From assembly GCF_000153405.2 (NCBI RefSeq), contig NC_020802.1:1321883-1385882 (forward strand): 64,000 nucleotides of DNA, read 5' to 3'. The position numbers and the translations under genes are program-made. The number at the start of each line of letters is the position of its first letter. The stretch's first letter is position 1. Positions 8,683 through 18,033 of the stretch are shown piece after piece. The notes under the pieces were generated by a model. It was not told where the DNA came from and ran no database searches. It worked only from the letters and a program-made list of their open reading frames with translations. This DNA comes from Psychromonas sp. CNPT3 (GTDB lineage Bacteria > Pseudomonadota > Gammaproteobacteria > Enterobacterales > Psychromonadaceae).

Positions 8683-10442
8683 TATGCTGTTACCTCAAGT
8701 GTGTGGTGAGCTAAAGTACGCTGTAAATACTCTGGAAGTTGCTCAATAGACATGGGAGTGAAAGTTGGATAGCCGTGAGCGTAATAAGCGGAACCATCGT
8801 TTGTTAAAAAATCCAAGCTAACGGTGCATTTCCAAGCGGTAATGTCGTTATCCGATTGAAATATCCAGTAGCGATCATGATTGTCGGCGCGTTTAGAAAA
8901 AGATTCTATATTCCACTGTTCAGGTAAGTTGTTCGATAGCGCAGCTGCGTCATTTAATGCTGTGAAAATGGTTATATCTGCATTGCTTAATGGTTTTGTA
9001 ATTTCGCAAAGCAGAGACTGTTGACGGTTTGTCCTTAGATAGCGATCTGAATAAATAAATTTGGTACAGGGCTTATCTAACGAGAGTTTTTTAATGAGTT
9101 GCTCAATATCGATTTGTTCTTTATCGATTAATGTTAGTGGCTGCGCAGTAACAGTGGACAAGCTTGGAGTTAAATCGTTGATTGCTGCACAGTGCCAGTA
9201 GGCACGAGGATTCTTTTCTTTAGGTAAAACCGCAATAAGGTTATTGCCCGATAAAGGCTCTAGCTTACATTGCTTAAGTGCTGGCTGATCTAGCCATGAT
9301 AGTTGTTCAGCTTGCGCAATTTCAGTTTCTTTAAAGCTGCTAGCATGATAGCGCTCTAGCCAGGCAATGTGCCATTTTGTGGCTTCTGCTAGAATTGGCT
9401 CAACTGGCAGGTGTTTAATATCAACATGGTCAAAGTGTCCATGTGGAGTCGCCATATCAAATGCAGGGTAATTATTTAAGCTAAATCGACTCAGCATTCC
9501 CTGATGTTGTTTAGTTAGATTAAACGGAATACTAACTCGCTGAACATGCTGCTGCCAGTGGCCGTCAAGGTGTGTTGCCAATGATGAAAAAATAGCAGGA
9601 GCTTTTGATAAATATTCGCTCTGTTGGTATTCGAAATCGACTCGACTTGCGTGTTTTAAATCATGCCCGGATAAAATATTTAATGGGCCTTTAAGTGTTA
9701 TATTTGAGCTGTCTAAAGTAAGTTCCCAAGTTAAGTTAAGCGTTTTATTGTCGGTGGCACCACAGATAACCTCTGGTAATATAGAGACAATATCCTCTGA
9801 ATTTAATCTGTTGCTGGTGTTTTTTTTGCTACCCGAAAATTTAACTGCTAGGGTTTTATGATTATTGTCCTGCAAACTAATAGCAAAGGCAGATTGCGCT
9901 GCATCTCGACCTTTATACAAGATCTTCTGTTTTGGCTCTTTAAAGGCGTTATCACGTTGGATTAATAAAGCTCTGGTACCTAACAGCGGATCGTTATCGC
10001 TATACCAAATATGATAAAGCCCGCGCTCACTAATTGGCATTTTCCCCGAGGTGCACACCCGCTTAGCTTTATCTGTTAATGTGTTGTCGTTGTTGAGCAA
10101 GCCTTCCATTTTTAAATATGATGTCAATCTTAGCGGTAAATTTCTAGGGTTAGCTTGCGCCTGATTGAGCAGGCTAACGATGTCAGTTCTTTTTTGTAGT
10201 AAACAAATAGTCGCGATAACCGGATAGCGTTTAACATTGAGTTGGCGTGATAAACGCACTGAAAATTCTTGGGTATTCTTATTCTTCGCTGAACCATTAT
10301 TTGGTTGTTGTGTTTTGGCTACATGATACTTTTTTTTATTTTGAGGGGCGCCATTTTTTTTATTAGCTACGCTAGACTTTAATTTTCCAAGATCGTCAAA
10401 ACCGCTGGTTGTTTTTTTAGCTCTGTTGTTTGATTGATTCAT
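8682..10442 (-). CDS. Large unknown protein of the Ycf46-helicase cluster
   Basis: A 586-residue protein of no family I recognise. The first about 55 residues are lysine/asparagine-rich and probably disordered. Residues about 60-130 look like a small helical, perhaps winged-helix, module (LTSYLKMEGLLNNDNTLTDKAKRV). Near the C terminus are KFIYSDRYLRTN and later HDRYWIFQSDNDITAWKCTVSLDFL. The latter resembles the H-D-R-[YF] plus S-L-x-x-L ending of some PLD-like domains; this is an inference. An AAGGA ribosome site stands 9 bases before ATG 10442, twelve bases after the helicase stop. It probably works in a complex with the products around it. Confidence 0.7.
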   Translation of the reverse strand: MNQSNNRAKKTTSGFDDLGKLKSSVANKKNGAPQNKKKYHVAKTQQPNNGSAKNKNTQEFSVRLSRQLNVKRYPVIATICLLQKRTDIVSLLNQAQANPRNLPLRLTSYLKMEGLLNNDNTLTDKAKRVCTSGKMPISERGLYHIWYSDNDPLLGTRALLIQRDNAFKEPKQKILYKGRDAAQSAFAISLQDNNHKTLAVKFSGSKKNTSNRLNSEDIVSILPEVICGATDNKTLNLTWELTLDSSNITLKGPLNILSGHDLKHASRVDFEYQQSEYLSKAPAIFSSLATHLDGHWQQHVQRVSIPFNLTKQHQGMLSRFSLNNYPAFDMATPHGHFDHVDIKHLPVEPILAEATKWHIAWLERYHASSFKETEIAQAEQLSWLDQPALKQCKLEPLSGNNLIAVLPKEKNPRAYWHCAAINDLTPSLSTVTAQPLTLIDKEQIDIEQLIKKLSLDKPCTKFIYSDRYLRTNRQQSLLCEITKPLSNADITIFTALNDAAALSNNLPEQWNIESFSKRADNHDRYWIFQSDNDITAWKCTVSLDFLTNDGSAYYAHGYPTFTPMSIEQLPEYLQRTLAHHTLEVTA

Positions 10443-10454
10443 TTTAAATATTCC

Positions 10455-13400
10455 TTAGCGTATCGTCAGGCATGTTTTAGTTAGTTGCTTTAATTCTGGA
10501 GAGCGCGAACGTGAAAAGTAACTGAGTTGGCCGACAATCGCTAACTGGTATCTTGCTCGGGTAATGGCTACGTTTAAGCGATTAGGTGCATCGAGAAAGC
10601 CATCTCGTGTTGTGTTGACCATGCTTAGCATGACAAAATCCGCCTCTTGTCCTTGAAAGTAATCCACCGTGGCCAATTTGATCTGAATGCCAAGGTAATC
10701 AAATTTGGCATAGGAACTTTTATTGCCAGTGAGCTGTTGCAGCGCTTCTCGTAGTGCTTTTTCTTGGCCTTTGTAAAAGGTTAGAATTGCCATATCATAA
10801 GGTTCATTTTTTCTGTTTTTGACCTTTCCTTGTGCCCATTTACAAAAACGTTCAATTTCATCGATAATACGATTTACTTCATTGCGGTTGGCATTTTTAA
10901 ATACGCTTCCCGTTACATCAATCCAGACATTATGCTTGGCAAACCTTGGATAATCCCACTGTCGTGCGTTACTGACTTGGTTACCATCAAATAGCGAACG
11001 ATTTTGATAAAATTGTTCGCGTGGATAAGCAGAAATATCGGGATGCATCCGATGCTGATAGGTTAATGTCGTATGGCGCTGTAATTTTTCCGTGCGATGA
11101 AAACCTTGGTTTAAGGTGGTCGCTGAATCAACTTTACGTTTTACTAAACCGTCACCGGATAACGCTTCTAAGATCGAAGGAAATGCGATGTTCTTAAGTC
11201 CGTGCACCCGGCCAAGTACGTTAATTGCGGCTGGGAGCAGCCTATTAATGTCTTTTTCATATCTATCTGCATTTTTATTTTTTGACAAGCGTAACCAATA
11301 TACTCGCTCTAAACGCCAGCACAGCTCTTCGGCCCAGTTAGTTTCTTGAAATCGGCTTAAATATGCTTGGTTTATTTCGGTCGATGTTTTTTTATGCTCT
11401 TTTCTGAAATTAACACTTTGCTTGTTTTTGTAATTGGTATTATGAATAAATGCATGGCGATTCGATTGCCAGTCGTCACTCAACATAATTGCATCAACGG
11501 GTAGGCAATGCTCCAAAGTGCTTAATGCGGTAGAGGCAATAAAACAGATGTTATGTTGATACAGCGCAATTGGATTTTTTAGGATCTGGGCTGGACCATA
11601 AATATTTAGACTTTCATTTGGTCTCTCGCCAATCAGTAATAAATTATTGAGTTGCTCGCAGCTGTGGGATCTCGCTTTTATTTCGTTACCTAACGCTTGT
11701 AATACTCCAAGTGAAACAGGAACGATTAGTTGGTTGTTATAGAGATCATTTCGATCACCTCTTAATTCTTCGAGTAAGAAACACGCTTGTTGGATGTCAG
11801 GTGATAGTAACTTGGGCGCTTGGTAGTTAGATGATTTCTCATGGCCACGACCCGGTTTTAACATGAGCTGTTGTAGATTACATACAATTTGTTCACGATC
11901 GGTAAACGGTGACAATTGCTTGACATCACCCACCAATACAAAGCTTTTAGCGTATTGTGCCGGTACTAAAAACTCTTGGAAGGTTGTTTTACTGCACTCA
12001 TCAATAATCATGACATCAAACGGTGCTGTACCATTATCTAATGAGACTGCTCGTTCTCTAAATAGTTTTAAAATACCAATTGTCGTTCCGCAAACCAAAT
12101 TAGACGAGTCGACTAATATTTGATCGGAAATGTTGTCTGATAACTCTTTGTTTATGCTGATTAGTTGATTGTCATATTGAAAATGTTCAACATTTGTTGC
12201 TTTACTTTCATCGCCAATACGCAGTGGGAATATTTCATCAAGCAGGTTATTTTCTTCAACCCGTTCTAATACATTATTAATCGCTGCGTGAGTTGAAGCG
12301 CTTAGTAATATACGCTTGCCTTGGCGCACTAATTGAACAATTAATTCTAAGATGGTAGTGGTTTTACCTGTCCCTGGCGGGCCGTCTAAGATAGTAAAAT
12401 CACTAGATCCTAAAGCTTTGGTGACAAATTCGCGTTGCTCCTTACAGCCATCAAAATTAGGATCACTTAATACTTTCCAGTCTATTGGTTTGGCGTAGAG
12501 AGTTAGGAGTGGCCACTGGACGTTATCACGGTTTTGCAACAGCTTAATTAGTGTTGCTTGTCCTGCCGTTGGGCGCAGAATTAAATTATTAATCGCATCT
12601 CGCTGTTTTTTTAGTTGCGATGTATCTACCTGAACTCGTAAGGTCGATTTATCTGCTATTTGAGGATATACAGACTTATGTTTATCGGCGTTAGTTGCTA
12701 ATAATAACTGACGTTCTTCAGGCTTTGATTTTATGACCTTGTAACCTGGATCTCGATTGCTATTCTTATTTTTCTCACCATGATGAATATTGACGTAATC
12801 TTCAAAGAAATAATCTAAAACGGATTTGCCGCTATCATCAGAATTTTCGGGTTCAATGAGTTGGATCCAGTGTTCTTTTATTTTCTCTTTGTTTATTGTT
12901 AACTCGAGTTGGGGGTATTCGCTACAAACAATGTCACTAATCGCTTGTTGATCTGACAGTTGTGCTTGCAGGCTAAACCCTGATATTTTTTTGTAACTAA
13001 TCTTCCACTGTTGCTCTACTAATGGTTTGTCGTCATGACTAAAGTGACTTGCTGATAATTTACTTAATGAGTCTTGTGTTATATCAGTGATGGTCGCATT
13101 GTTTATAATCGGCTTTTTGCGGTTAAATACCAACCAGCTATTACCCGATTGAATCGGATTTAGTTTTTCTAATTGCGTAAGAGCGCATGCGCTCATGATA
13201 ATAAAATTACGTTCAATATCGTCAACAGTTAGTTTAGATGTTGGGGTGATTAGTCCTGATATTGTGACTGTATTATTTTTTGCGGTCGCTGAATATAAAC
13301 AACCATCGACTTTAACGCTATTTAGCGTGCTTAGATCGAGGCTTAGAGGCTGCAGTGCTAATTGGTAGCCAGACCATGTGATCGCTTTTATTTCCGCTAG

Positions 13401-13838
13401 TTCAGGCAGGAAAAGTTTGTATTTTCCACCACTTTGCACGAAGTCATTTGCTGTTATATCAAATGACTGCCGTTCTCTGCCTTTGCCGACGGTAATTGTA
13501 TCATCAGGATCTGGCATAAAATCATCATCAAGTGATGTACCGTCGACCTCTTCAGTGATCTCATACCAGCCAATGTTATTATCTTTAATCTTAACCACAG
13601 ACGTTGGAGTAATTTGATAAATTTTTTGTTGTGGTATTAGTTGATAGCTCTCATAGGCTAAGGGTTTCCAGTGGCAGCTAACCTGCTTGCCTTCTAATGC
13701 TTTTATGCTGTTTTCTAGATAATGCATAAAGGGTGTTAATGTGTCTTTTGCACCTTTTGATAACTCAGCAGCATCGATGCAGCTGCTGTTCCCAAGGGCC
13801 GAAAAAAAAGGGTTTTCCATAACGACTTCTACTTCCAT
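10455..13838 (-). CDS. SF1 helicase, Upf1/DNA2-like (AAA_11/AAA_12 type)
   Basis: An 1127-residue protein whose C-terminal two thirds carry a complete superfamily 1 helicase. Walker [15 protein letters not shown] lies near residue 485 and Walker B MIIDECSK near 608 (DECS in place of the usual DEAS). Motif III is VLVGDVKQLSPF. Motif IV/V regions are LTYQHRMHPDIS near 927 and VDYFQGQEADFVMLS near 1056, and motif VI is NRLNVAITRARYQLAI near 1084. This is the COG1112 group that includes DNA2, Upf1/NAM7 and several prokaryotic defence helicases. The N-terminal roughly 450 residues are not recognised and may bind substrate or partners. The ATG is 6 bases after the ATPase stop; a second in-frame ATG at 13820 is an alternative start. 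Confidence 0.9.
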   Translation of the reverse strand: MEVEVVMENPFFSALGNSSCIDAAELSKGAKDTLTPFMHYLENSIKALEGKQVSCHWKPLAYESYQLIPQQKIYQITPTSVVKIKDNNIGWYEITEEVDGTSLDDDFMPDPDDTITVGKGRERQSFDITANDFVQSGGKYKLFLPELAEIKAITWSGYQLALQPLSLDLSTLNSVKVDGCLYSATAKNNTVTISGLITPTSKLTVDDIERNFIIMSACALTQLEKLNPIQSGNSWLVFNRKKPIINNATITDITQDSLSKLSASHFSHDDKPLVEQQWKISYKKISGFSLQAQLSDQQAISDIVCSEYPQLELTINKEKIKEHWIQLIEPENSDDSGKSVLDYFFEDYVNIHHGEKNKNSNRDPGYKVIKSKPEERQLLLATNADKHKSVYPQIADKSTLRVQVDTSQLKKQRDAINNLILRPTAGQATLIKLLQNRDNVQWPLLTLYAKPIDWKVLSDPNFDGCKEQREFVTKALGSSDFTILDGPPGTGKTTTILELIVQLVRQGKRILLSASTHAAINNVLERVEENNLLDEIFPLRIGDESKATNVEHFQYDNQLISINKELSDNISDQILVDSSNLVCGTTIGILKLFRERAVSLDNGTAPFDVMIIDECSKTTFQEFLVPAQYAKSFVLVGDVKQLSPFTDREQIVCNLQQLMLKPGRGHEKSSNYQAPKLLSPDIQQACFLLEELRGDRNDLYNNQLIVPVSLGVLQALGNEIKARSHSCEQLNNLLLIGERPNESLNIYGPAQILKNPIALYQHNICFIASTALSTLEHCLPVDAIMLSDDWQSNRHAFIHNTNYKNKQSVNFRKEHKKTSTEINQAYLSRFQETNWAEELCWRLERVYWLRLSKNKNADRYEKDINRLLPAAINVLGRVHGLKNIAFPSILEALSGDGLVKRKVDSATTLNQGFHRTEKLQRHTTLTYQHRMHPDISAYPREQFYQNRSLFDGNQVSNARQWDYPRFAKHNVWIDVTGSVFKNANRNEVNRIIDEIERFCKWAQGKVKNRKNEPYDMAILTFYKGQEKALREALQQLTGNKSSYAKFDYLGIQIKLATVDYFQGQEADFVMLSMVNTTRDGFLDAPNRLNVAITRARYQLAIVGQLSYFSRSRSPELKQLTKTCLTIR

Positions 13839-13844
13839 TGTTAC

Positions 13845-15452
13845 TTATATAAAGGGATTTTCGCCTTCTTGCTTTAAACGTACCTGACTTGATGACTTTT
13901 TATTATCTAATGGTTCTGGTTTTTTACTGCTAGCTGGAACAGCACGTCCTTTTGCCCACTTTCTGGTGTTATCAATAATTTCGTGCATCGTTAACGACAA
14001 TGGGGAGGTGTTTTGAATCGCAGTTTTTAAATAGTCGAATGCTAATGGTCGTCCTGCATCAAAGGATAAAAACATAGCCTCTTTGACTGCTTCTTCAAGT
14101 TCTGCACCCGTAAATCCTTGGCTTATTTCGCCCAATTTCTGAATATCATCAGATGAAAAATCATCGAGGCGATCTCGATTTTTTAGATGGATATTGAGGA
14201 TTTCTATCCGATCAGTTTCGACCGGTAAATCAACAAAGAAAATTTCATCGACGCGGCCTTTTCTTAGTAATTCAGGCGGTAATTGTGCAATGTTATTAGC
14301 GGTTGCAACAACGAAAACGGGTTTCTCTTTTTCTTGCATCCAAGTTAAGAAGCTCCCTAGTACACGCGCTGTTGTACCGCCATCACTTGAGCCTGAGCTC
14401 TGCATGCCAGACAGACCTTTTTCTATTTCATCAACCCATAGAATACTCGGCGATAGAGTTTCAGCTAGCTGTAATGCTTGGCGCATATTCTCTTCAGATT
14501 GACCAACTATACCGCCATATATTTTACCCATGTCGAGTCTTAATAGTGGCAACTGCCAAGCGTTAGCCACTGCTTTTGCGGCTAAACTTTTACCCGTACC
14601 CGGTAAACCTAGTAGTAAAACACCTCGTGGTGTTTCTAGGCCATAGTCTTTTGCATCTTCACTAAAGGACTGTTTACGACGATTTAGCCATGATTTTAAA
14701 TTATCAAGGCCTCCAATATCATCAAGTGTAGCTTTAGGATGAAAGTATTCTAGATGCCCACTTTTTCTTATTACCTGTTCTTTTTGACTAACAATTAAAG
14801 GTATTTCTGCGTTGGTTAAGCGTTTTTTTGCACAGGCTGCTTTGGAAAAAGCAAGCTGCGCTTCACTAGTAGAAAGGCCTAGAGCCGCTTCTAATAATTG
14901 TTGTGTTGGACTAAAATCACGATCATCTAAATTAAAACGTTGCTTTGCTTGAAGAGCTAATTTTTCTAAATCGAAAATATCAGGCAATGGCATCATCATG
15001 ACTTGAACTTCTTTTTCAAGTTCAGCTGGAAGCTGAGGATAAGGCTGAGATAAAATGAGTGTGCAGTTGCTGATCGTACCCATTGAAACTGAGATGGCAA
15101 AATTTCTTAATCGGTTAATTTGTTGATGTTCATGTTCTTGTAAATTAGGGTGAAAATCTTCAATTAAAAATATGCTGTTTTGCAGTGAAATTTCATCGTC
15201 ATCGTCATCATTGAACAGTTCCAATATTTCATGGGGTTGTTTATAGTTATTAGTTAATGATTGATAGGATGAATCGATATACTCTCGTAACCCATTGCTT
15301 CTATCCCAAATATAGACTGATGCACTGAGTGCACTGGCAACCTTAAATATTTCCGCTCGAATCCGTAATGTCTCATGGCTAATAATCTGAATAATAGGTG
15401 CGCCAGCCTGAATATTTAATTTAAGTTGAGAGCTAAAATCTGTAGGGTTCAA
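13845..15452 (-). CDS. Ycf46-like AAA+ ATPase
   Basis: A 535-residue AAA+ protein. Residues 1-220 match the Ycf46 N-terminal layout: IQAGAPIIQIISHE, a VYIWDRSNGL strand, SIFLIEDFHPNL, TLILSQPYPQLPAELEKEV and PLPD. The ATPase domain follows: DIGGLDNLKSWL, Walker A GLPGTGKS at 282-289, Walker B ILWVDEIEKG near 337, sensor 1 VFVVATANN, and the arginine-finger region LLRKGRVDEIFFVDLP. These are the hallmarks of Ycf46 rather than FtsH or CDC48 proper. The start is TTG 15452, preceded by AAGGA at 6 bases. It is the first gene of the seven-gene run; a 343-base AT-rich region separates it from purT. In cyanobacteria Ycf46 affects carbon and photosynthetic regulation; its role here is unknown. Confidence 0.88.
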   Translation of the reverse strand: MNPTDFSSQLKLNIQAGAPIIQIISHETLRIRAEIFKVASALSASVYIWDRSNGLREYIDSSYQSLTNNYKQPHEILELFNDDDDDEISLQNSIFLIEDFHPNLQEHEHQQINRLRNFAISVSMGTISNCTLILSQPYPQLPAELEKEVQVMMMPLPDIFDLEKLALQAKQRFNLDDRDFSPTQQLLEAALGLSTSEAQLAFSKAACAKKRLTNAEIPLIVSQKEQVIRKSGHLEYFHPKATLDDIGGLDNLKSWLNRRKQSFSEDAKDYGLETPRGVLLLGLPGTGKSLAAKAVANAWQLPLLRLDMGKIYGGIVGQSEENMRQALQLAETLSPSILWVDEIEKGLSGMQSSGSSDGGTTARVLGSFLTWMQEKEKPVFVVATANNIAQLPPELLRKGRVDEIFFVDLPVETDRIEILNIHLKNRDRLDDFSSDDIQKLGEISQGFTGAELEEAVKEAMFLSFDAGRPLAFDYLKTAIQNTSPLSLTMHEIIDNTRKWAKGRAVPASSKKPEPLDNKKSSSQVRLKQEGENPFI

Positions 15453-15795
15453 TTTATATCCTTATTTTGAAAGTAAAAGGAACTTAGTGCAGTCAATATA
15501 TCACAATAAATTGTAAATGATGTTTTTTTTGTCTAAACATTATTTTAATGAATGTTACAAAGGAATACTCAGAGATTTTGATTTTAGATCAAACTGTTAA
15601 TGAATTTTATAGTTAGTAAGTATTTTAATGTTATATAAGATATAAAGGTAGGTAAATTGTTTTATAGGCACATTATAATTAATTTTGAAATCATAATGTG
15701 CCTATTAAATCGTAGTTTATAAAAACACTTAAATATCGGAATAAGTATTTGATGTTTTAATTCGATATTACTTTAAAGATTCCTTTTTTTAAATA
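15453..15795. other. AT-rich intergenic region upstream of the Ycf46-helicase cluster
   Basis: 343 bases with no plausible gene on either strand. It must contain the promoter of the seven-gene minus-strand cluster and whatever ends purT. Very AT-rich. The only clear structure is the inverted repeat at 15664-15705, listed separately. I could not pick a convincing -35/-10 pair. Confidence 0.6.
15664..15705. promoter_or_regulatory. Perfect 13-bp inverted repeat between purT and the Ycf46-helicase cluster
   Basis: ATAGGCACATTAT at 15664-15676 and ATAATGTGCCTAT at 15693-15705 are exact reverse complements with a 16-base AT-rich spacer. It lies about 210 bases upstream of the ATPase start. No T-run follows the minus-strand copy, so it is not a standard terminator for purT. 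An operator or an mRNA hairpin are both possible. Confidence 0.6.
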
Positions 15796-16986
15796 TCAAT
15801 ATAATATGTTTATCTTACTCACAACAGCTTTGGCATCTAATACGGCTTGCTCAGTCGTGCTAGCTCGCGTAATGGCAACGCCTAAGCGCCGTGAACCATT
15901 TATCTCAGGTTTAGCAAAGAGACGAATTTGCGCACCGGGCGCCTCATTTAACGCCTCTTTAATATGAGAAAAACGGATATCTTGAGACTTTCCTTGGCCT
16001 AAAATAACGCAAGATGCGCTCGGCCCATATTGCGCTATTTTACCAATGGGCAAGCCTAAAATGGCGCGCACGTGCAGAGCAAACTCTGAGCTATCTTGTG
16101 AAAGTAAAGTCACCAATCCAGTATCATGCGGACGTGGTGATACTTCATTAAAGTAAACATGCTCACCTTTAATGAAAAACTCCATACCAAATAAGCCATA
16201 ACCACCGAGCTCAGTCACTACTTTTCTGGCTATGTCTTGGGCTTTTTTAAGGGCTTGTTCAGGCATTTTCTGTGGCTGCCAAGACTCGCGATAATCGCCT
16301 TTTTCTTGGCGATGACCAATTGGCGCACAAAAATGTATTCCATCGACGGCGCAAATGGTCAGTAGGGTGATTTCATAATCAAAATCAATGAAACCTTCGA
16401 GGATCACACGGCCCGCGCCACTGCGCCCTGCCTCTTGAGAGTGTTGCCACGCATTATCTACATCGGCATGTGTGCGTATGACGCTTTGGCCTTTACCGGA
16501 GCTACTCATCACAGGTTTGATGACGCAAGGCAGACCAATGTTGTCGATAGCATCAATAAATTGCGCTTTATTATCAACAAAAATATAAGGGGTAGTTGGA
16601 ATAAGAAGTTGCTCTGCGACTAAGCGCCTTATACCTTCTCTGTCCATGGTAAGTTTGGTAGCACGCGCTGAGGGGATAACATTAAAACCTTGTTGTTCGA
16701 GTTGAACAAGGGTGTCTGTGGCAATGGCTTCGACTTCGGGGATAATAAAGTCGGGTTTTTCGTGACGGATGATCTCTTCTAGTTTAGCTGCATCAAGCAT
16801 GGAAACAACGTAATGATGATGGGCTATTTGCATTGCTGGCGCATTTTCGTAACTGTCGGCAGCAATTACCTCAATGCCGAAACGCTGTAGCTCGATGGCA
16901 ATCTCTTTACCAAGTTCACCGGATCCAAGTAATAAAGCTTTTGTTGCACTTTTAGACTTGGCACTACCAAAAATAGAAACACTCAT
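15796..16986 (-). CDS. purT: Formate-dependent phosphoribosylglycinamide formyltransferase PurT
   Basis: PurT is an ATP-grasp enzyme that uses formate and ATP to make formyl-GAR in purine synthesis, the folate-independent alternative to PurN. The 396-residue product has the expected order: [20 protein letters not shown] nucleotide-fold start, VVSMLDA and [13 protein letters not shown]. The ATP-grasp core is [28 protein letters not shown] and [13 protein letters not shown]. coli PurT is 392 residues. ATG 16986 (after GAGAG) is preferred over an in-frame TTG three codons upstream. No PurR-type box is evident before the gene. Confidence 0.95.
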   Translation of the reverse strand: MSVSIFGSAKSKSATKALLLGSGELGKEIAIELQRFGIEVIAADSYENAPAMQIAHHHYVVSMLDAAKLEEIIRHEKPDFIIPEVEAIATDTLVQLEQQGFNVIPSARATKLTMDREGIRRLVAEQLLIPTTPYIFVDNKAQFIDAIDNIGLPCVIKPVMSSSGKGQSVIRTHADVDNAWQHSQEAGRSGAGRVILEGFIDFDYEITLLTICAVDGIHFCAPIGHRQEKGDYRESWQPQKMPEQALKKAQDIARKVVTELGGYGLFGMEFFIKGEHVYFNEVSPRPHDTGLVTLLSQDSSEFALHVRAILGLPIGKIAQYGPSASCVILGQGKSQDIRFSHIKEALNEAPGAQIRLFAKPEINGSRRLGVAITRASTTEQAVLDAKAVVSKINILY

Positions 16987-17057
16987 ATTATTCAACTCTC
17001 GTGATTAAAAGGGGGATCTTGGCGTGATAATAACAGAGAAGTGTCTATTTTGAGAAG

Positions 17058-17113
17058 AAAAAAGCCGATGTAAAATGTTGGAAGAGACCTCCCATATTTG
17101 ACATCGGCTTTTT
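17058..17113 (-). terminator. Intrinsic terminator after rdgC
   Basis: AAAAAGCCGATGT and its complement ACATCGGCTTTTT enclose a 29-base loop. Read on the minus strand it lies 12 bases after the rdgC stop and ends in a run of six T. A purT promoter must lie between it and 16986. Confidence 0.85.
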
Positions 17114-17124
17114 AAAAGAGAGGT

Positions 17125-18033
17125 TTATAAGCTTAATTCACCACCTAAAGCTTCTATAATGGCCGGTACGAGTTGTTTTATTTCACCGGTCATCAATGCA
17201 AAATCCGCATCAAATCGGGCTGCAAAATCATCTTTATCGATATCTTCATTTTGCTCTTGAAGTACATCAGAAAATTTAAGACGTTTAAGAGCAAACTCCT
17301 CACCAAGCAGAAAAGAGATACTATCAGCCCAATTTAAAGCAAGTTTGGTGACGAATTTGTCAGCCGCCAAATGATTTTTGATTTCATCAGATAATAAATC
17401 TTGCTGTTTACAGCGAATAATACCACCGCCCTCTAGAGCTGAGCAGAGCTCCGCTTCATTTTCTAAGCTAAAGTGTGTGGGAATATTGCCTTCATTTAAC
17501 CAGTCCGTCATGATCACATCGGCTTGATTTTTTAATTGGATAGGCACAACGGGTAGACTGCCTAACGTTTTACGCAATAAAGAGATCAACTCTTCGGCTT
17601 TACGTGTACTTGATGCATCGACATAAAGCATATTAGTTTCGGGATCTATCCATGCAAAGGTTTGCGACGTGCGACTAAAAGCGCGTGGCAGAAGTTGCAT
17701 GATAATATCTTCTTTTAAACTGTCTTTTTCTTTTTTCTTTAATGCTCTGCCTTGCTCATTTTCGATAGCTTCGACACGTTCATTGAGTTGATCTTTGATA
17801 ACGCCTGCAGGAAGCATTTTCTCTTCTTTTTTTAGGCAGACCAAAATTTGTTTATTAGCAAGGTGAGTGTACATAGAGCCTGCTTTACCCATAGGAAAAA
17901 CCCACCCAAGTTTAGAAACGTCTTGGCTAGAGCAGGATTTGAATTTGAATTCTTCTAAATTGCGCTCTAGGGCGTCGACATCTTGCTCCATGGGACGAGT
18001 AAAACGATAAACTTGTAGGTTTTTGAAAAACAT
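17125..18033 (-). CDS. rdgC: Recombination-associated protein RdgC
   Basis: RdgC forms a ring-shaped dimer around double-stranded DNA and restrains RecA. The 302-residue length equals the family norm (E. coli 303). The N terminus MFFKNLQVYRFTRP, the GWVFPMGK motif, the LPRAFSRTSQTFAWID stretch and a C-terminal ADSISFLLGEEFALKRLKFSD are all typical. RBS AAAGGTG precedes the ATG. It stands alone with its own terminator. With sulA, recX, radA and rarA it makes the window rich in recombination genes. Confidence 0.95.
   Translation of the reverse strand: MFFKNLQVYRFTRPMEQDVDALERNLEEFKFKSCSSQDVSKLGWVFPMGKAGSMYTHLANKQILVCLKKEEKMLPAGVIKDQLNERVEAIENEQGRALKKKEKDSLKEDIIMQLLPRAFSRTSQTFAWIDPETNMLYVDASSTRKAEELISLLRKTLGSLPVVPIQLKNQADVIMTDWLNEGNIPTHFSLENEAELCSALEGGGIIRCKQQDLLSDEIKNHLAADKFVTKLALNWADSISFLLGEEFALKRLKFSDVLQEQNEDIDKDDFAARFDADFALMTGEIKQLVPAIIEALGGELSL

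Noticed and set aside
8682-13838. Known Mokosh-type defence system (RNA helicase plus PLD)
   Set aside because: The helicase is of the right broad group, but no intact HxK PLD motif is seen and the Ycf46, DUF2997, DUF1257 and radical-SAM partners do not belong to that system.
13845-15452. FtsH or CDC48-type protease/segregase
   Set aside because: No membrane segment, no HExxH protease motif and only one AAA domain; the N-terminal motifs fit Ycf46.
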